From Pyxicephalus adspersus (lineage: Eukaryota; Chordata; Amphibia; Anura; Pyxicephalidae), in contig NC_092859.1 of assembly GCF_032062135.1 (NCBI RefSeq), positions 125,548,173-125,612,172 of the forward strand: a DNA stretch of 64,000 nucleotides, read 5' to 3'. Numbering within the stretch: the first letter of the stretch is position 1; every line of letters begins with the position of its first letter. This document shows positions 52,742 to 59,117 of the stretch, piece after piece. The notes below the pieces were generated by a model, which was given only the letters and a program-made list of their open reading frames with translations, did no database searches and was not told the DNA's origin. The position numbers were made by a program, and so were the translations under genes.

Positions 52742-54555
52742 AATGTATATGTCATCTATATGTATGTAATGAGCCCTCAGCATACCTCACACCATCCTGT
52801 ATGTGTGTATACAATGTTTATGTCATCTATAAGTATGTAATGAGCCCTCAGCATACCTCACAGCATCCTCTGTGTATACAAAGTATTAGTATATAATATG
52901 TGTGTGTATACAGTGTATAGCACAGCTATTAGGATAAGATGTGTGTACACAATGTATATGCCATCTGCAAGTATGTAGTGTGCCTTCTGCACACCCAGCA
53001 CCATCCTGAGAGTGTATACAATGTATCAGTATTCAATGAACATTATATAAATATGTTATGTATACAGTGTATATACAATCTATTGGTGTGTGACATATCC
53101 CCAGCACACTTATCAGAATCAGGTGTGTGTATACAATGTATCACAATATATTGAGCCCTCTGCACACCTCACATCATCCTGTCATCCTGTGTTTGTGTAT
53201 ACAATGTATATGTCCTCTATAGGTAAGTATGTATGTAATAAGTCCTCAGCACACCTGGCACCTTTCTGTGTGTATACAAAGTATTAGTGTATATTATGAG
53301 TGTGTATACAGTATACATACAATCTGTAAGTATAAGATATATCCCCAGCACACCTATCAGTAACAGGTACTATGTAACTATGTATCAGGTGTGTGTGTAT
53401 AGAATGTATCAGTATATATAGTGGCATCACCCTGGCATCCCACAGCCACTGGGCTGTACTTATCAACAAGTGTATAAATTGTATCATTGTGTATTGATCC
53501 CTATGTATAGAGATAGGTGTGTGTATAGAATGTATCAGTATATATAGTGGCACCATCCTGTGTGTATATATTGTATCATTGTGTATTGATCCCTATATAT
53601 AGATATAGGTGTGTGTATAGAATGTATCAGTATATATATTGGCACCATCCTGTGTGTATATATTGTATCATTGTGTATATATATAGAGATATGTGTGTAT
53701 AGAATGTATCAGTATATATAGTGGCACCATCCTGNNNNNNNNNNNNNNNNNNNNNNNNNNNNNNNNNNNNNNNNNNNNNNNNNNNNNNNNNNNNNNNNNN
53801 NNNNNNNNNNNNNNNNNNNNNNGTGGCACCATCCTGTGTGTATATATTGTATCATTGTGTATTGATCCCTATATATAGATAGAGGTGTGTGTATAGAATG
53901 TATCAGTATATATGGTGGCACTGTCCTGTGTGTATATATTGTATCATTGTGTGTATATATAGAGATATGTGTATAGAATGTGATGCGGGCCGGGTACCTT
54001 CCATGCCAGCAGCAGGACATTCATGATGGCCAGCAGTGGGCACGGCCCGTTCTCGTTCTGGGTGACGATGGGGGTGCTCTGCTCCTTCCATCGGATCCAT
54101 TTGATGTGATAGACGGACTGTCCCGGGTACCGCTCCCTGGCAGCCTCACTGGCGTCCTCGTCTTCCTCCGCACCGGGCAGCCTGTCCTCCGGGCCGTCAC
54201 TGTTAAGCTCGGAGCTGGGGCAGGAGAGCAGGTTGGAGAAGGATTCCAGGGAGTCCAGGCTGTGGGAGGCGCCGGGGATGCTGTGGCCGCTGCTGCTCGG
54301 TTCTTCAGGAGTCAGGGAGGCGGCGGACGTCTTCTCCCCGGCGGGCTCCAAGTCCTGGCCGCTGCTCGCCTTCCCCGCGGCCTGCTGCGTCTTGTCTGTA
54401 ACCAGGGCCGCCCGCTCGCCCTGTGGTACCCGGGCGCTGTCATCCGACTGCTGCCCACACCCCGAGACAGCAGCTGGCTGCACTGGATTCGGCTCAGCGG
54501 GCTCTAAAGCCTTCGTCGCTCCGCTCCCCACACCCGTCGCCACCGGACCCTCCAT
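16136..54555 (-). CDS. MINDY2: MINDY2 (FAM63B) ubiquitin carboxyl-terminal hydrolase, complete, 9 exons
   Basis: Nine - strand exons (54555-53998, 46669-46612, 40688-40624, 36308-36150, 34485-34383, 32599-32457, 22977-22804, 18091-17912, 16258-16136) total 1563 bp, 520 residues plus stop, with AG/GT at every junction. The acidic, Ser/Pro-rich N-terminus is followed by the catalytic core: TQNENGPCPLLAI supplies Gln166 and nucleophile Cys172, and RNNHFSTM supplies His354. Ubiquitin-interacting helices follow (DYLMALSLQQ, DLELAKKLQEEEDR, residues 421-460). The Lys/Glu tail ends in CTLL, a CaaX box whose terminal Leu predicts geranylgeranylation. Family knowledge: MINDY enzymes trim Lys48-linked polyubiquitin chains. 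The human protein is about 100 residues longer, mainly at the N-terminus. The start is the ATG at 54553-54555; the open frame upstream contains no other ATG. Confidence 0.97.
17912..18091 (-). CDS. MINDY2: MINDY2 exon 8, ubiquitin-interacting helices
   Basis: 60 codons with DYLMALSLQQEQQNQ, then WEQIPEGISDLELAKKLQEE and a Gln/Ala-rich end (YYQEQEQAAASAPPQ). The Ala/Gln tract that follows in mammals, as I recall it, is shorter here. Confidence 0.96.
18180..18352 (-). repeat. SINE 3' region, - strand
   Basis: It contains attaataaacagtatttatat, acacagtgctttacattaag and aagagcttacaatctatgga. The same module occurs at 31580-31745 and, in the opposite orientation, at 47645-47790. Confidence 0.6.
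19629..19908. mobile_element. Harbinger-like miniature element, TAA target duplication
   Basis: The 280-bp element has inverted ends GGCTGGGTCTACATGGACTG and CTGTGTAGACGAAGGCT, with further arm match around CCCCAGC...GCTGGGG. TAA flanks both sides (19626-19628, 19909-19911). PIF/Harbinger elements use three-base TWA targets, so the superfamily is inferred. Confidence 0.7.
21116..21432. mobile_element. hAT-like miniature element, inverted copy
   Basis: It carries the 13713-13966 sequence in reverse orientation: ggtggtctgcggctctt at the left and aaaggttggcgacccatgac at the right. An internal TGACGTCA palindrome is conserved. No clear 8-bp duplication remains. Confidence 0.65.
21838..22005. repeat. 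interspersed repeat with CGAGTATAAG motifs
   Basis: Phrases gcgagtataagccgaggtac and gactcgagtataagatgaga recur about 75 bp apart within it. I recall this as a widespread vertebrate repeat but cannot name the family. Confidence 0.45.
22005..22176 (+). repeat. 3' half of a tRNA-derived SINE
   Basis: It aligns by eye to the last half of the SINE at 43140-43476: ttgaccttagagtacatta, attgtgagcccctttgaggg and tggcgctatataaatact. The tRNA-like head is missing, as in 5'-truncated retroposition. Confidence 0.7.
22313..22362. repeat. inverted repeat hairpin, 19-bp arms
   Basis: Arms 22313-22331 and 22344-22362 pair with a single mismatch around a 12-base loop. The surrounding 22.3-22.6 kb is GC-rich and probably an old repeat. 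Confidence 0.75.
22804..22977 (-). CDS. MINDY2: MINDY2 exon 7
   Basis: 58 codons: GLLYLLVTDQGFLTEENIVW, ESLHNVEGDGNFCDSDFHLR and PPSDPETVYQGQQDQIDQ. The L1-like element and a long stretch of repeats separate it from exon 6. Confidence 0.97.
23616..23927. mobile_element. TTAA-flanked miniature element, piggyBac-like, short copy
   Basis: TTAA flanks both ends (23612-23615, 23928-23931). The ends read CCCCCTAACCGCTAA and, inverted, CCACCTGAGCGATAC. It shares ctgtaagttacaggtctac and tttggtacagaaatctagac with the longer element at 33093-34024. Confidence 0.75.
24540..25130. other. intronic DNA with no gene seen
   Basis: Open frames of up to 121 codons are present on both strands, but none resembles a known protein and none has exon boundaries. 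Confidence 0.5.
25175..25260. repeat. left half of a palindromic miniature element
   Basis: It has ggcctaatttattaaagct then ctggagaggatacactttca, the left arm of the family seen at 47086-47310. The right arm is absent. Confidence 0.6.
25314..25329. repeat. target site duplication, left copy
   Basis: AGAATTGTTCTAATGT, identical to 30533-30548. Confidence 0.95.
25433..26954 (+). pseudogene. L1 ORF1 (RNA-binding protein), frameshifted
   Basis: The start MGKSKQGRGG is typical of L1 ORF1. The frame changes at least twice: between about 25450 and 25500, and around a run of ten C at 25988-25997. The last 290 codons are intact: a coiled coil (LRSELGALRADFQSLAGRVG...), then the transposase-22/RRM-like core with NNVRVRGLPE, and the C-terminal domain (TLQQRRLLQPLLTILRDN). 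Family role: trimeric nucleic-acid chaperone that packages L1 RNA. Confidence 0.88.
27973..28476 (+). pseudogene. L1 ORF2, AP endonuclease N-terminal part
   Basis: ATG at 27973 opens MATKILSLNVKGLN. Recognisable endonuclease motifs are LQETHYD (catalytic Glu), NIYAPN and LGGDFN. The frame stops at 28474 because of a frameshift about 10-30 bases earlier; the domain goes on in the next segment. The domain nicks target DNA in L1 integration. Confidence 0.92.
28439..29783 (+). pseudogene. L1 ORF2, endonuclease end, linker and RT fingers
   Basis: From about 28466 the frame carries the rest of the endonuclease (RIDHIFI, and WSDHAPV with its conserved SDH), a linker, and the start of the reverse transcriptase: SNKAPGPDG, HITVIPKPGKDP, NYRPIALLNSDLKIYTKLLA and GFIPFRHASDNTRRVI. 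The sequence breaks off at about 29783, before RT motif A. Confidence 0.92.
29787..30149 (+). pseudogene. L1 ORF2, C-terminal end after an internal deletion
   Basis: EHVFWYCPIIQGYWDRVHKL resembles the Cys-containing C-terminal region of L1 ORF2. It is in a different frame from the RT fingers and directly abuts them. The palm with its catalytic Asp-Asp motif and the thumb are missing between the two. Confidence 0.85.
30533..30548. repeat. target site duplication, right copy
   Basis: AGAATTGTTCTAATGT directly after the poly(A) tail. Confidence 0.95.
31580..31745 (-). repeat. SINE 3' region, - strand
   Basis: It matches 18180-18352: taataataaacaggatttat, ggcagcgctgtacattaaat and agaagagcttacaatctagg. 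Confidence 0.65.
32457..32599 (-). CDS. MINDY2: MINDY2 exon 6 with catalytic His
   Basis: 143 bp encoding YVAEQFLNGTATQLTYHGLS, ELTSTLQEGELCVFFRNN and HFSTMTKYK. The His in NNHF is the catalytic histidine of the family. Confidence 0.97.
33274..33360. repeat. long GC-rich hairpin, about 39-bp arms
   Basis: Arms 33274-33312 and 33321-33360 are complementary except for one extra base, around an 8-base loop (cgccggca). Confidence 0.92.
33490..33875. repeat. tandem array, four units of about 96 bp
   Basis: The unit marker GTATTGGATT (or a close variant) recurs at 33513, 33608, 33706 and 33802. Each unit contains a local palindrome, tattggattgaatacaaac facing gtatccaatccaatac. Confidence 0.88.
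34383..34485 (-). CDS. MINDY2: MINDY2 exon 5
   Basis: 103 bp encoding IAEVVKAVGNCSYNQLVEKI, then ISCKQSDNSELVSE and a split Gly. The acceptor is ctctcag and the donor gtgggt. Confidence 0.97.
34792..35495 (-). pseudogene. frameshifted copy of an uncharacterised, probably mobile, protein family
   Basis: Two abutting - strand frames read as one protein. The upstream frame (35495-35235) includes LPLIDPHKIFLPPLHIRLGL, then MKNLVKAMGKS. The downstream frame (35223-34792) has KEGIFIGPQIKSVL, AAELEAWNAFRWLCENFLGN, LMSLKTHFLHSHLEFFPENL and DEQGERFHQDIQLMDHRYQS. A one-base loss near 35243 separates them. I recall this conserved set (PPLHIKLG, HSHLDFFPEN, DEHGERFHQDI) from unnamed, often multi-copy predicted proteins in cnidarians, insects and vertebrates. 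Function is unknown. It lies in MINDY2 intron 4 on the same strand and has no promoter I can see. Confidence 0.75.
35598..35749 (-). other. orphan exon-like segment, 152 bp
   Basis: On the - strand the segment is bounded by acttag and gtgagt and is open for 50 codons: WVLAVRLKSRKDQELVCTFT, NLSGNFVDSIILDAVVTHRP and ADQTMNLLHQ. It needs a preceding exon ending in phase 1. It is not MINDY2, whose exons 4 and 5 join directly in phase. The protein is not recognised. Confidence 0.4.
35790..36080. repeat. degenerate inverted-repeat element rich in TTTAAA and TATAAA
   Basis: Repeated forms of cttataaatgcctataaa, gcatttataaacacttataa and aacgcctgctttaaaact appear in both orientations. It ends 70 bp from MINDY2 exon 4. 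The family is unknown. Confidence 0.4.
36150..36308 (-). CDS. MINDY2: MINDY2 exon 4
   Basis: 53 codons: NMSDAMAILHKLQTGLDVNV, then KFTGVRVFEYTPECIVFDLL and DIPLYHGWLVDPE. Phase 0 at both ends, acceptor ttacag, donor gtttgt. Confidence 0.97.
36605..36870 (-). repeat. degraded tRNA-derived SINE, - strand
   Basis: Read on the - strand it follows the 43140 SINE: a head with ccaggtgcaaatctcat, then ttaggttaattggcttc-like and gattgtgaactcttctgagg segments, then a taataataatg tail. The promoter boxes have decayed. Confidence 0.6.
40266..40360. repeat. short palindromic miniature element
   Basis: gggtctaatttatt and ttattaaatcaggcct form the outer arms. Internal deletion has shortened it to about 95 bp. 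Confidence 0.6.
40624..40688 (-). CDS. MINDY2: MINDY2 exon 3
   Basis: 65 bp encoding GDYILEAKPKEISEAQRLNY then EQ, ending in phase 0 before gtaaag. The match to MINDY family helix sequence is near exact. Confidence 0.97.
41407..41672. mobile_element. inverted-repeat DNA element (GGCTACGTACACAT ends)
   Basis: The left end CCTAGGCTACGTACACAT and right end GTGTGTACATAGCCTTAG are inverted. An inner palindrome is centred near 41530 (ggatccgtcctggcggatcc). It has no coding potential. Confidence 0.65.
43140..43476 (+). mobile_element. tRNA-derived SINE, near full length
   Basis: The head has an intact A box (TAGCTCAGCAG, 43148-43158) and a B box (GGTTCGAATCT, 43192-43202) for RNA polymerase III. 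The body continues with ctgcatggagtttgcaggtt, gttaattggcttccccac and attgtgagcccctttaaggg, ending in tgctatataaaaatac. It is a SINE, not a working tRNA gene: the body does not fold as a tRNA. Confidence 0.85.
43590..43632. repeat. perfect 19-bp hairpin, 5-base loop
   Basis: Arms 43590-43608 and 43614-43632 are exactly complementary (CACCTTATGCTGAATAATC and its reverse complement) around ATTTA. Confidence 0.95.
44890..44942 (-). repeat. SINE tail fragment
   Basis: tattaaacaggatttatata followed by gcgccaacatattacgcag is the terminal part of the module at 31580-31745. Confidence 0.6.
45536..45713 (-). other. orphan exon-like segment, 178 bp
   Basis: On the - strand the segment starts after ttctgtag, directly at the in-frame stop TAG, and ends with a perfect donor gtaagt. 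It is open for 59 codons: DSQGTIPVIQVVESRTSIVS, MLSKTLVINHYRVCSRTNEP, LLALRETGIQAIEPVDLLA. It ends in phase 1, which would suit the segment at 35749-35598. It lies in MINDY2 intron 2. The protein is not recognised. Confidence 0.4.
45766..45974. repeat. palindromic miniature element
   Basis: The arms are tggatctgatttattaaagt and ggagaaccttcaaatatcaa. The centre has gtttgctggatcacccaggt. Confidence 0.65.
46612..46669 (-). CDS. MINDY2: MINDY2 exon 2
   Basis: 58 bp encoding VKLPPMMEIITAEQLMEYL and the first base of a Gly codon. The acceptor is ttgcag and the donor gtaggt. Confidence 0.96.
47086..47310. repeat. palindromic miniature element, well preserved
   Basis: The arms run tgggccagatttaataaagc to aactttattaaatcaggtcc with a long complementary interior. 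It serves as the reference copy for the family here. Confidence 0.8.
47645..47790 (+). repeat. SINE 3' region, + strand
   Basis: agattgtaagctcttcgggt, then tctgtttgtcatttgcaacc and ctctatataaatacagttg. It is the reverse of the module at 18180-18352. Confidence 0.65.
47776..47838. repeat. (TTA)n/(TAA)n microsatellite at SINE tail
   Basis: ATT units followed by inverted AAT units, directly after the SINE end. Confidence 0.9.
50311..50699. mobile_element. hAT-like miniature element with perfect 8-bp duplication
   Basis: The ends CAGGGGTGTAGT and (inverted) CAGGGTTGTAGT enclose 389 bp. CCCACCAC flanks both sides exactly (50303-50310, 50700-50707). The interior shares ggtctgcggctctggccggt, agtgacatcatga and related blocks with 13713-13966 and 21116-21432, although the ends differ. 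Confidence 0.85.
52176..52398. repeat. palindromic miniature element
   Basis: tggacctgattttttaaagc at the left and gctttaataaatcaggccca at the right, with attgaaaacattttctaac in the loop region. Confidence 0.75.
52410..53980. repeat. AT/GT-rich minisatellite, two unit types, with assembly gap
   Basis: The first part (to about 53.35 kb) repeats tgtgtatacaatgtatatgt and taatgagccctcagcataccts-like blocks. The second part repeats gtatcagtatatatagtggc with starts at 53406, 53532, 53624, 53706 and 53900, that is a period of about 82-126 bp. GT runs occur within it. The array fills the start of MINDY2 intron 1. Confidence 0.9.
53735..53822. other. assembly gap of 88 N
   Basis: The unknown bases lie inside the minisatellite, with array sequence on both sides. 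The true number of repeat units cannot be read. Confidence 1.
53998..54555 (-). CDS. MINDY2: MINDY2 exon 1 with start codon and catalytic Cys
   Basis: 186 codons. The first 110 are low-complexity and Ala/Pro/Ser/Glu-rich. Conserved sequence begins at SLDSLESFSNLL and continues to PGQSVYHIKWIRWKEQ and NENGPCPLLAIMNVLLLAWK. The start context GTCATGG has purine at -3 and G at +4. The donor is AAG/gtaccc. The exon is CpG-rich. Confidence 0.97.
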
Positions 54556-54575
54556 GACTGGCAATGGCTTGGTGC

Positions 54576-54620
54576 TCAACCGAACCGCAAGCGCTCCTCA
54601 GCAGCTGTCACAGCCGCCAT
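54576..54620 (-). other. possible upstream ORF in the MINDY2 leader (14 codons)
   Basis: ATG at 54620-54618 with G at -3 and +4 opens 14 codons (MAAVTAAEERLRFG) and stops 20 bp before the MINDY2 ATG. It matters only if transcription starts upstream of 54620, which is not known. Confidence 0.4.
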
Positions 54621-54720
54621 GACAGCCCCGCCCCTGGTGACGTCACGCCGCAGATGTCCCGTGCTCCTAGCTGGTGCTGAGGTTGCTTTAGTTGTTTGCT
54701 GTTACTTGTCAATAAAGCTG
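54621..54720 (-). promoter_or_regulatory. MINDY2: MINDY2 CpG-rich core promoter
   Basis: Just upstream of exon 1 lie a GC box (CCCCGCCCC, 54626-54634) and a palindromic CRE (TGACGTCA, 54638-54645). No TATA box is visible. The CpG-rich stretch covers exon 1 and ends abruptly near 54.7 kb. The transcription start is inferred to lie near 54.60-54.63 kb. Confidence 0.6.
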
Positions 54721-54892
54721 GTTAAAAATAGTCAGCATTATTAATGTGTTAATTTTTTATGTCAAAACAATGCTTGGCTGCACCTTTCATCCACCCATAG
54801 GCATACAAAGCCAATATACATCTATTATACATAACATATGGTGTCAGCAGCCTGCCCGCCCCATACTGGGTGACCCGGTATCTTCTTCCATT

Positions 54893-54962
54893 GGGCCAGA
54901 TTTATTAAAGCTCCACAAGATTGCATAGGACTATCACGGGAGAACCTGGCTGATCCAACAAA
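54893..54962. repeat. left arm of a palindromic miniature element
   Basis: tgggccagatttattaaagc, then cacgggagaacctggctgat; truncated after that. Confidence 0.55.
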
Positions 54963-55132
54963 GACATTGTGTTTCCTGTAGACATGTGCACCAAACTCCT
55001 CAATATGTAATGGCTGAACTTACATTACTATTAAATCATAAGAATTGCTGCAAAATATTCCAACCAAATCAATCACCACCTTTTCCTCCTCATTTGCCCT
55101 TGTTTACAATCTTTGTAAAAATTCAACATTAA

Positions 55133-56113
55133 AGAGGAACTAAACTGAAAACAGCAAAAATAACCACAGCTACCTTCAATCCCACAGTGCAGTCCGATTG
55201 CTCCGAAGGGGTCCTGCATCGGGTCCCGCATCGCCCCGACATTCGTCACGGAGCATCGGGCGCTGCCATCTTTGTCTTCTTCTTCCTGGGTTTTTCATTC
55301 TATGTTACCGGAGCCACGTGCGAGATCAGGTGATGTAGGATGAAAACATTTTTTGCCGATCTCACTGCACATGTGTGAGATCAGCAAATTTTTCTGTTTG
55401 AGGGAAAAGGCTTCTTCTGCACATGCCCAAGATGCTTTAAACCTTTCATCCTGTATCTATAAAATCAGAAGAAAGTTGTATATTTTTATTTATTCTTCTT
55501 AGCCTACATAAAGGAAATATGTCGGCAGTGTGTGTTCTATGCCTACAAACGTCTTGCTAAATGGTGTCTAAATATGTGTCTTCTGATGTATATTGTTTTT
55601 ATTATATCTCCCAATGCTTGGAAAAGAGGGACAACTTTTAACTGAAAGAGTCTCATTTATTAACCTTCTCCAATACTGAAGAATATACACTATCATAGGA
55701 GAACCTGGGTGATCCATCAAACCTGGAATATATTTCCTAAACTTAATTTACTATTATTGGCAAATGTTTTCCTTGACCCCCCGCCAGCTGTGGTGGAAAA
55801 GACTAAATGGGAGTGCAGAGCCTCCTGGGATACCGAGTCCCACATACAAGGAGGCTTCGGGCTGCTTGGGCATGCTCAGAAGGGGCTTTTTCATGCACTG
55901 AAAAATAAAAGTTCCAATCAAGTACAGTGAGACCAGCACTCTTTTTTTTACATTTATAGCAGGAAAAGTCACCTGATCTTGTGCCTGTGCAGTGTGAGGA
56001 CGGGTGACGTAGGCTCCCTGGGACGAAGAAAGAATCCAGGAAGGTGGGGAACTCAATTGAGGCCAACCGTTGAGGGCTCTCTGAAAGTAAAGGCAAGTTA
56101 GATTTTTCCTCTT
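55133..56113. mobile_element. TTAA-flanked foldback element of about 980 bp
   Basis: TTAA at 55129-55132 and 56114-56117 flank ends AGAGGAACTAAACTG and, inverted, AGAGGAAAAATCTAAC. Long imperfect arms inside include tgcacatgcccaag facing cttgggcatgctcag, and gatcaggtgatgta facing the inverted form near 55975. A palindromic element fragment sits at 55649-55775. Confidence 0.6.
55649..55775. repeat. palindromic miniature element fragment nested in the foldback element
   Basis: tctcatttattaaccttctc, aacctgggtgatccatcaaa and attggcaaatgttttcctt follow the family's left arm and centre. Confidence 0.55.
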
Positions 56114-56469
56114 TTAACGAAAATTAAACATAGAAACAAAGTTAAAGATTTATTATAAACTTAAATATGGTATATTTTTTTAACACTCAATATTATTGGT
56201 CGATTGAAATTGTATTTTAGGTTATTTTTATATCTTTTTAACAAAATTCTTCCTAATGATCACTGATCTTTATCATGCACGATGTGTTAAAAATATACAG
56301 AAAATTCCCAAAAATCACTTTTTTTGAACTTTATTCTTTGCTTTTTTGTTATTTTTATATGTTTGTTTAAACAAAAAAAGTTTGTTATTTGTTGTATTTT
56401 TTTAAACAGTAAAATACACAAAAATAATAATATAGCAAAAGAAAACATTATGAGCTCTATTTTTAAAGC

Positions 56470-56580
56470 AGGGAATCTAAAATAAATGATTCCCTGGTTG
56501 AGATCTTCCTGGTCCATGTGTTTCAGTGACAGTAAATGATTCCCACTAGGGAATCTTTGAGGGAATGTCAGATTCTCTGT
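56470..56580. repeat. inverted-repeat element with GATTCCC/GGGAATC ends
   Basis: agggaatctaaaataaatga faces atgattcccactagggaatc. A related copy is at 62255-62400. Confidence 0.55.
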
Positions 56581-57089
56581 TTTATAATTGGAGCTCTATG
56601 ATTGTGTACTGTTACTGTACATTTTTCCAACTTCAATTGTATTGCATTGCTTTTCTATTCTTATCTTATCTAAACAATATAATAAAAATATATAATTTGC
56701 TCCTGATTGAGATTTCCTGGACGATAGCAACAAAAGGGGTCAAATTTTTAAGTTTTAATGCAAGGCACATAGTTGTGCTACTTACTTTTTTCAAAATTTT
56801 TATTTGTACTGCATTTTTTTCCTATTGTATAAAATACTTAAAAATAAAACCACACAATACACACAAAAAGGCAAGCAAAAGAAGAAATAATACACACTTT
56901 TTGGTGACCTTTTAAAACCCTTCAAATTGTGTATGTATACAGTTACATGATGCTAAATATTTCAGTGGGATGTATTGTAAAATGCCACTCTTTAGAATCA
57001 AGAGAACGAAATGAACTTTAGTAACTTTCTGATTATATATTATAGAATATATTTATATATATAGAATAAATTTGTATACAAATACTGTT

Positions 57090-57730
57090 ACACCTTGGTC
57101 TTTAGTCAGTGTAGGTTAGACACCAAACCTCCAATCATGTTGCACTGCTCCATTACTCGGCTGTCTGATGTGAATGTACAAAGGATGAAATCCGGGGACC
57201 AGGAGAAGAGAATCCTGGGCAAGGCAATGGAATTCAGAGCACAGAAAAGAGCAGGTGGTCTGTCAGGGTGCACTATCCTAGTTATGATCAGGCATCAAAG
57301 CTGGGGTCAAAAACAAGTAACAATCAGCCGTACACAATATCCAGGGGACCAAAGGTTAGGGAGAGGTCAGGAGACATAGCCAGGGTCAGACAGACGTGAC
57401 GGTCAGCCAGGTGTGAGAGACTGATCGGGTCAAGTGGAGGTCAGAGACGGCAACAAACTAGAAAGGCCAGGCAGAAGATGTTTGGCTGCAGGATATTAAC
57501 AAGATGCATCCAACAGACTCCAAGGTTAGTCACGAAAAATCCATGGTGGGCAGGTGCAGGGCGAGGTATAATTTTGCTTAGCCAATCAGGATTTTCAGAG
57601 CAGGTCAAGGAAAGGTCATAAGGAAGGGGCAAGAGAAGAAGATTCCCCTGAGTAATCAACTGTAACATTTGATGGGCAACTAAGCTCTCCCAGAGACTAT
57701 ACAGGGAGTGAACAATCCCACACAAGTGCT
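57090..57730. repeat. probable degraded dispersed repeat
   Basis: A purine-rich, AGGTCAG-rich block (ggagaggtcaggagacatag, ccagggtcagacagacgtga) stands out from AT-rich flanks. Open frames in it are not protein-like. I recall similar long repeats in frogs but cannot assign a class. Confidence 0.35.
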
Positions 57731-58606
57731 GGAATGGTGGAGCAAATTGGTGCTAAGACATACATTTTAAAACAGTTGTGGCCAGGCACTGGCAAACAAT
57801 GCCTTGTGTAAAAGCTGTCTGACCTTTTTTTAAAAGTATCCATTCAACCAAATAAATTCAATTCACAATATGTCCAAATATTTTTTTCCCCAATTGTGCC
57901 CTGCAGTGCAAACATTAGAAAGTGATTTATTTGAACTTTTTGAAAATGTGAAATTCAAGGAAATCTCTAAGCCCCATGCTAGTTGTCTCCTTGCAGTTAA
58001 AAATCTACTAACCATTTAAAATGATTTCCAAAATTTTATGTGCAAGGTTTCATTAATAACAATTTGTTTTAATTCTAAAACCATTTCAGTTCTCTTTATC
58101 ACACATTTCATCATAGAACAAAAGCTTGAAATTATGCTTACTCATGGGTACACTCCACCTCCAATTTATAAATTCAAATCAAAGAAAATATAAATGTAAA
58201 AACTTCAAAATGTCATTACAGGCACGTAAAAGAAGGTGTCTACCCTACACCATTCTATAGATACACACTATAGAAAAAAATCTGAACAATTCCATGACCA
58301 CTGGAAATACAAGAAAGTCTGGAAAATGACTGGGAATTTTTGGTGGTCAAATATGAGCTATTCTGAGCTGGAATCAGAACTCAGAATCGGACCAACTGAT
58401 GACAGCTTCTACATAGGGCTGATATCACAGCCACCTCCATAAAAGATGGTGCCTGGCTAATTCTAGTCAAGGTCAAGGCTTGGAGTCATTCTAGGAACAC
58501 AAAGGTTACAAAAAAGGGGCAGATAGTGTTAAGCAAGTGAAATCACAGCAATTATTTCCAGTTATACACATATAAAACACTTTTCCCATTGTTACATTTT
58601 TTCCCT

Positions 58607-58776
58607 AGGGGAACCTGGATGAACCAGCTTACCTGGAATGAATTTTTTACAAATTTTTTGCTATTATTTGGCAAATGTTTTCAGTCCTGGACCGATTCCA
58701 TTACAGCTTAGTTGAATCACCCAGGCTCTCCATGTCTATCTTCTCCAGTCTTGGACAGCTTTAATAAATCAGGCCC
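58607..58776. repeat. palindromic miniature element
   Basis: ggggaacctggatgaaccag to gacagctttaataaatcagg; the outermost left arm is lost. Confidence 0.65.
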
Positions 58777-59117
58777 TACCAGCCAACAATGATGATGTTG
58801 TTCTGGACAAGGCATGGAAACAAGTGAGAATTATGAGATGGACAGTGGTGAAAAAAAGAGAAAGATACTTTGCAGCAACATGCCTCTAAAAACACATTTG
58901 GAAGGCAGGGCTTCTCATAAAATTTTGTGTTTCTGCCCTTTAATGCTGCAGTCTCTTCTGATTCCCACACAGCACTGAAAGATTCAAGTTGCAGGGTTTA
59001 GTTAATCAGGTGTCCCCTATATGGGCAATATTTATGACTTCTCCTTATGATGTATCCTTTGCTGTGAGTAACATATGTAAACACAGGGTAAGATGTGGGC
59101 AAATAGACACACATTAA

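Noticed and set aside
52410..53980. CRISPR-like array
   Set aside because: The repeats are head-to-tail AT/GT-rich units without unique spacers, in a vertebrate intron.
54556..54579. MINDY2 start placed eight codons further upstream
   Set aside because: That codon is TTG, not ATG; the first ATG in the frame is at 54555.
54233..54622. Long + strand open frames over the MINDY2 first exon (also 53980-54507)
   Set aside because: They are antisense shadows of a GC-rich exon whose - strand frame has clear family matches and splice signals.
57095..57379. 94-codon + strand frame as a gene
   Set aside because: It lies in a purine-rich repeat-like block and shows no conserved motif.
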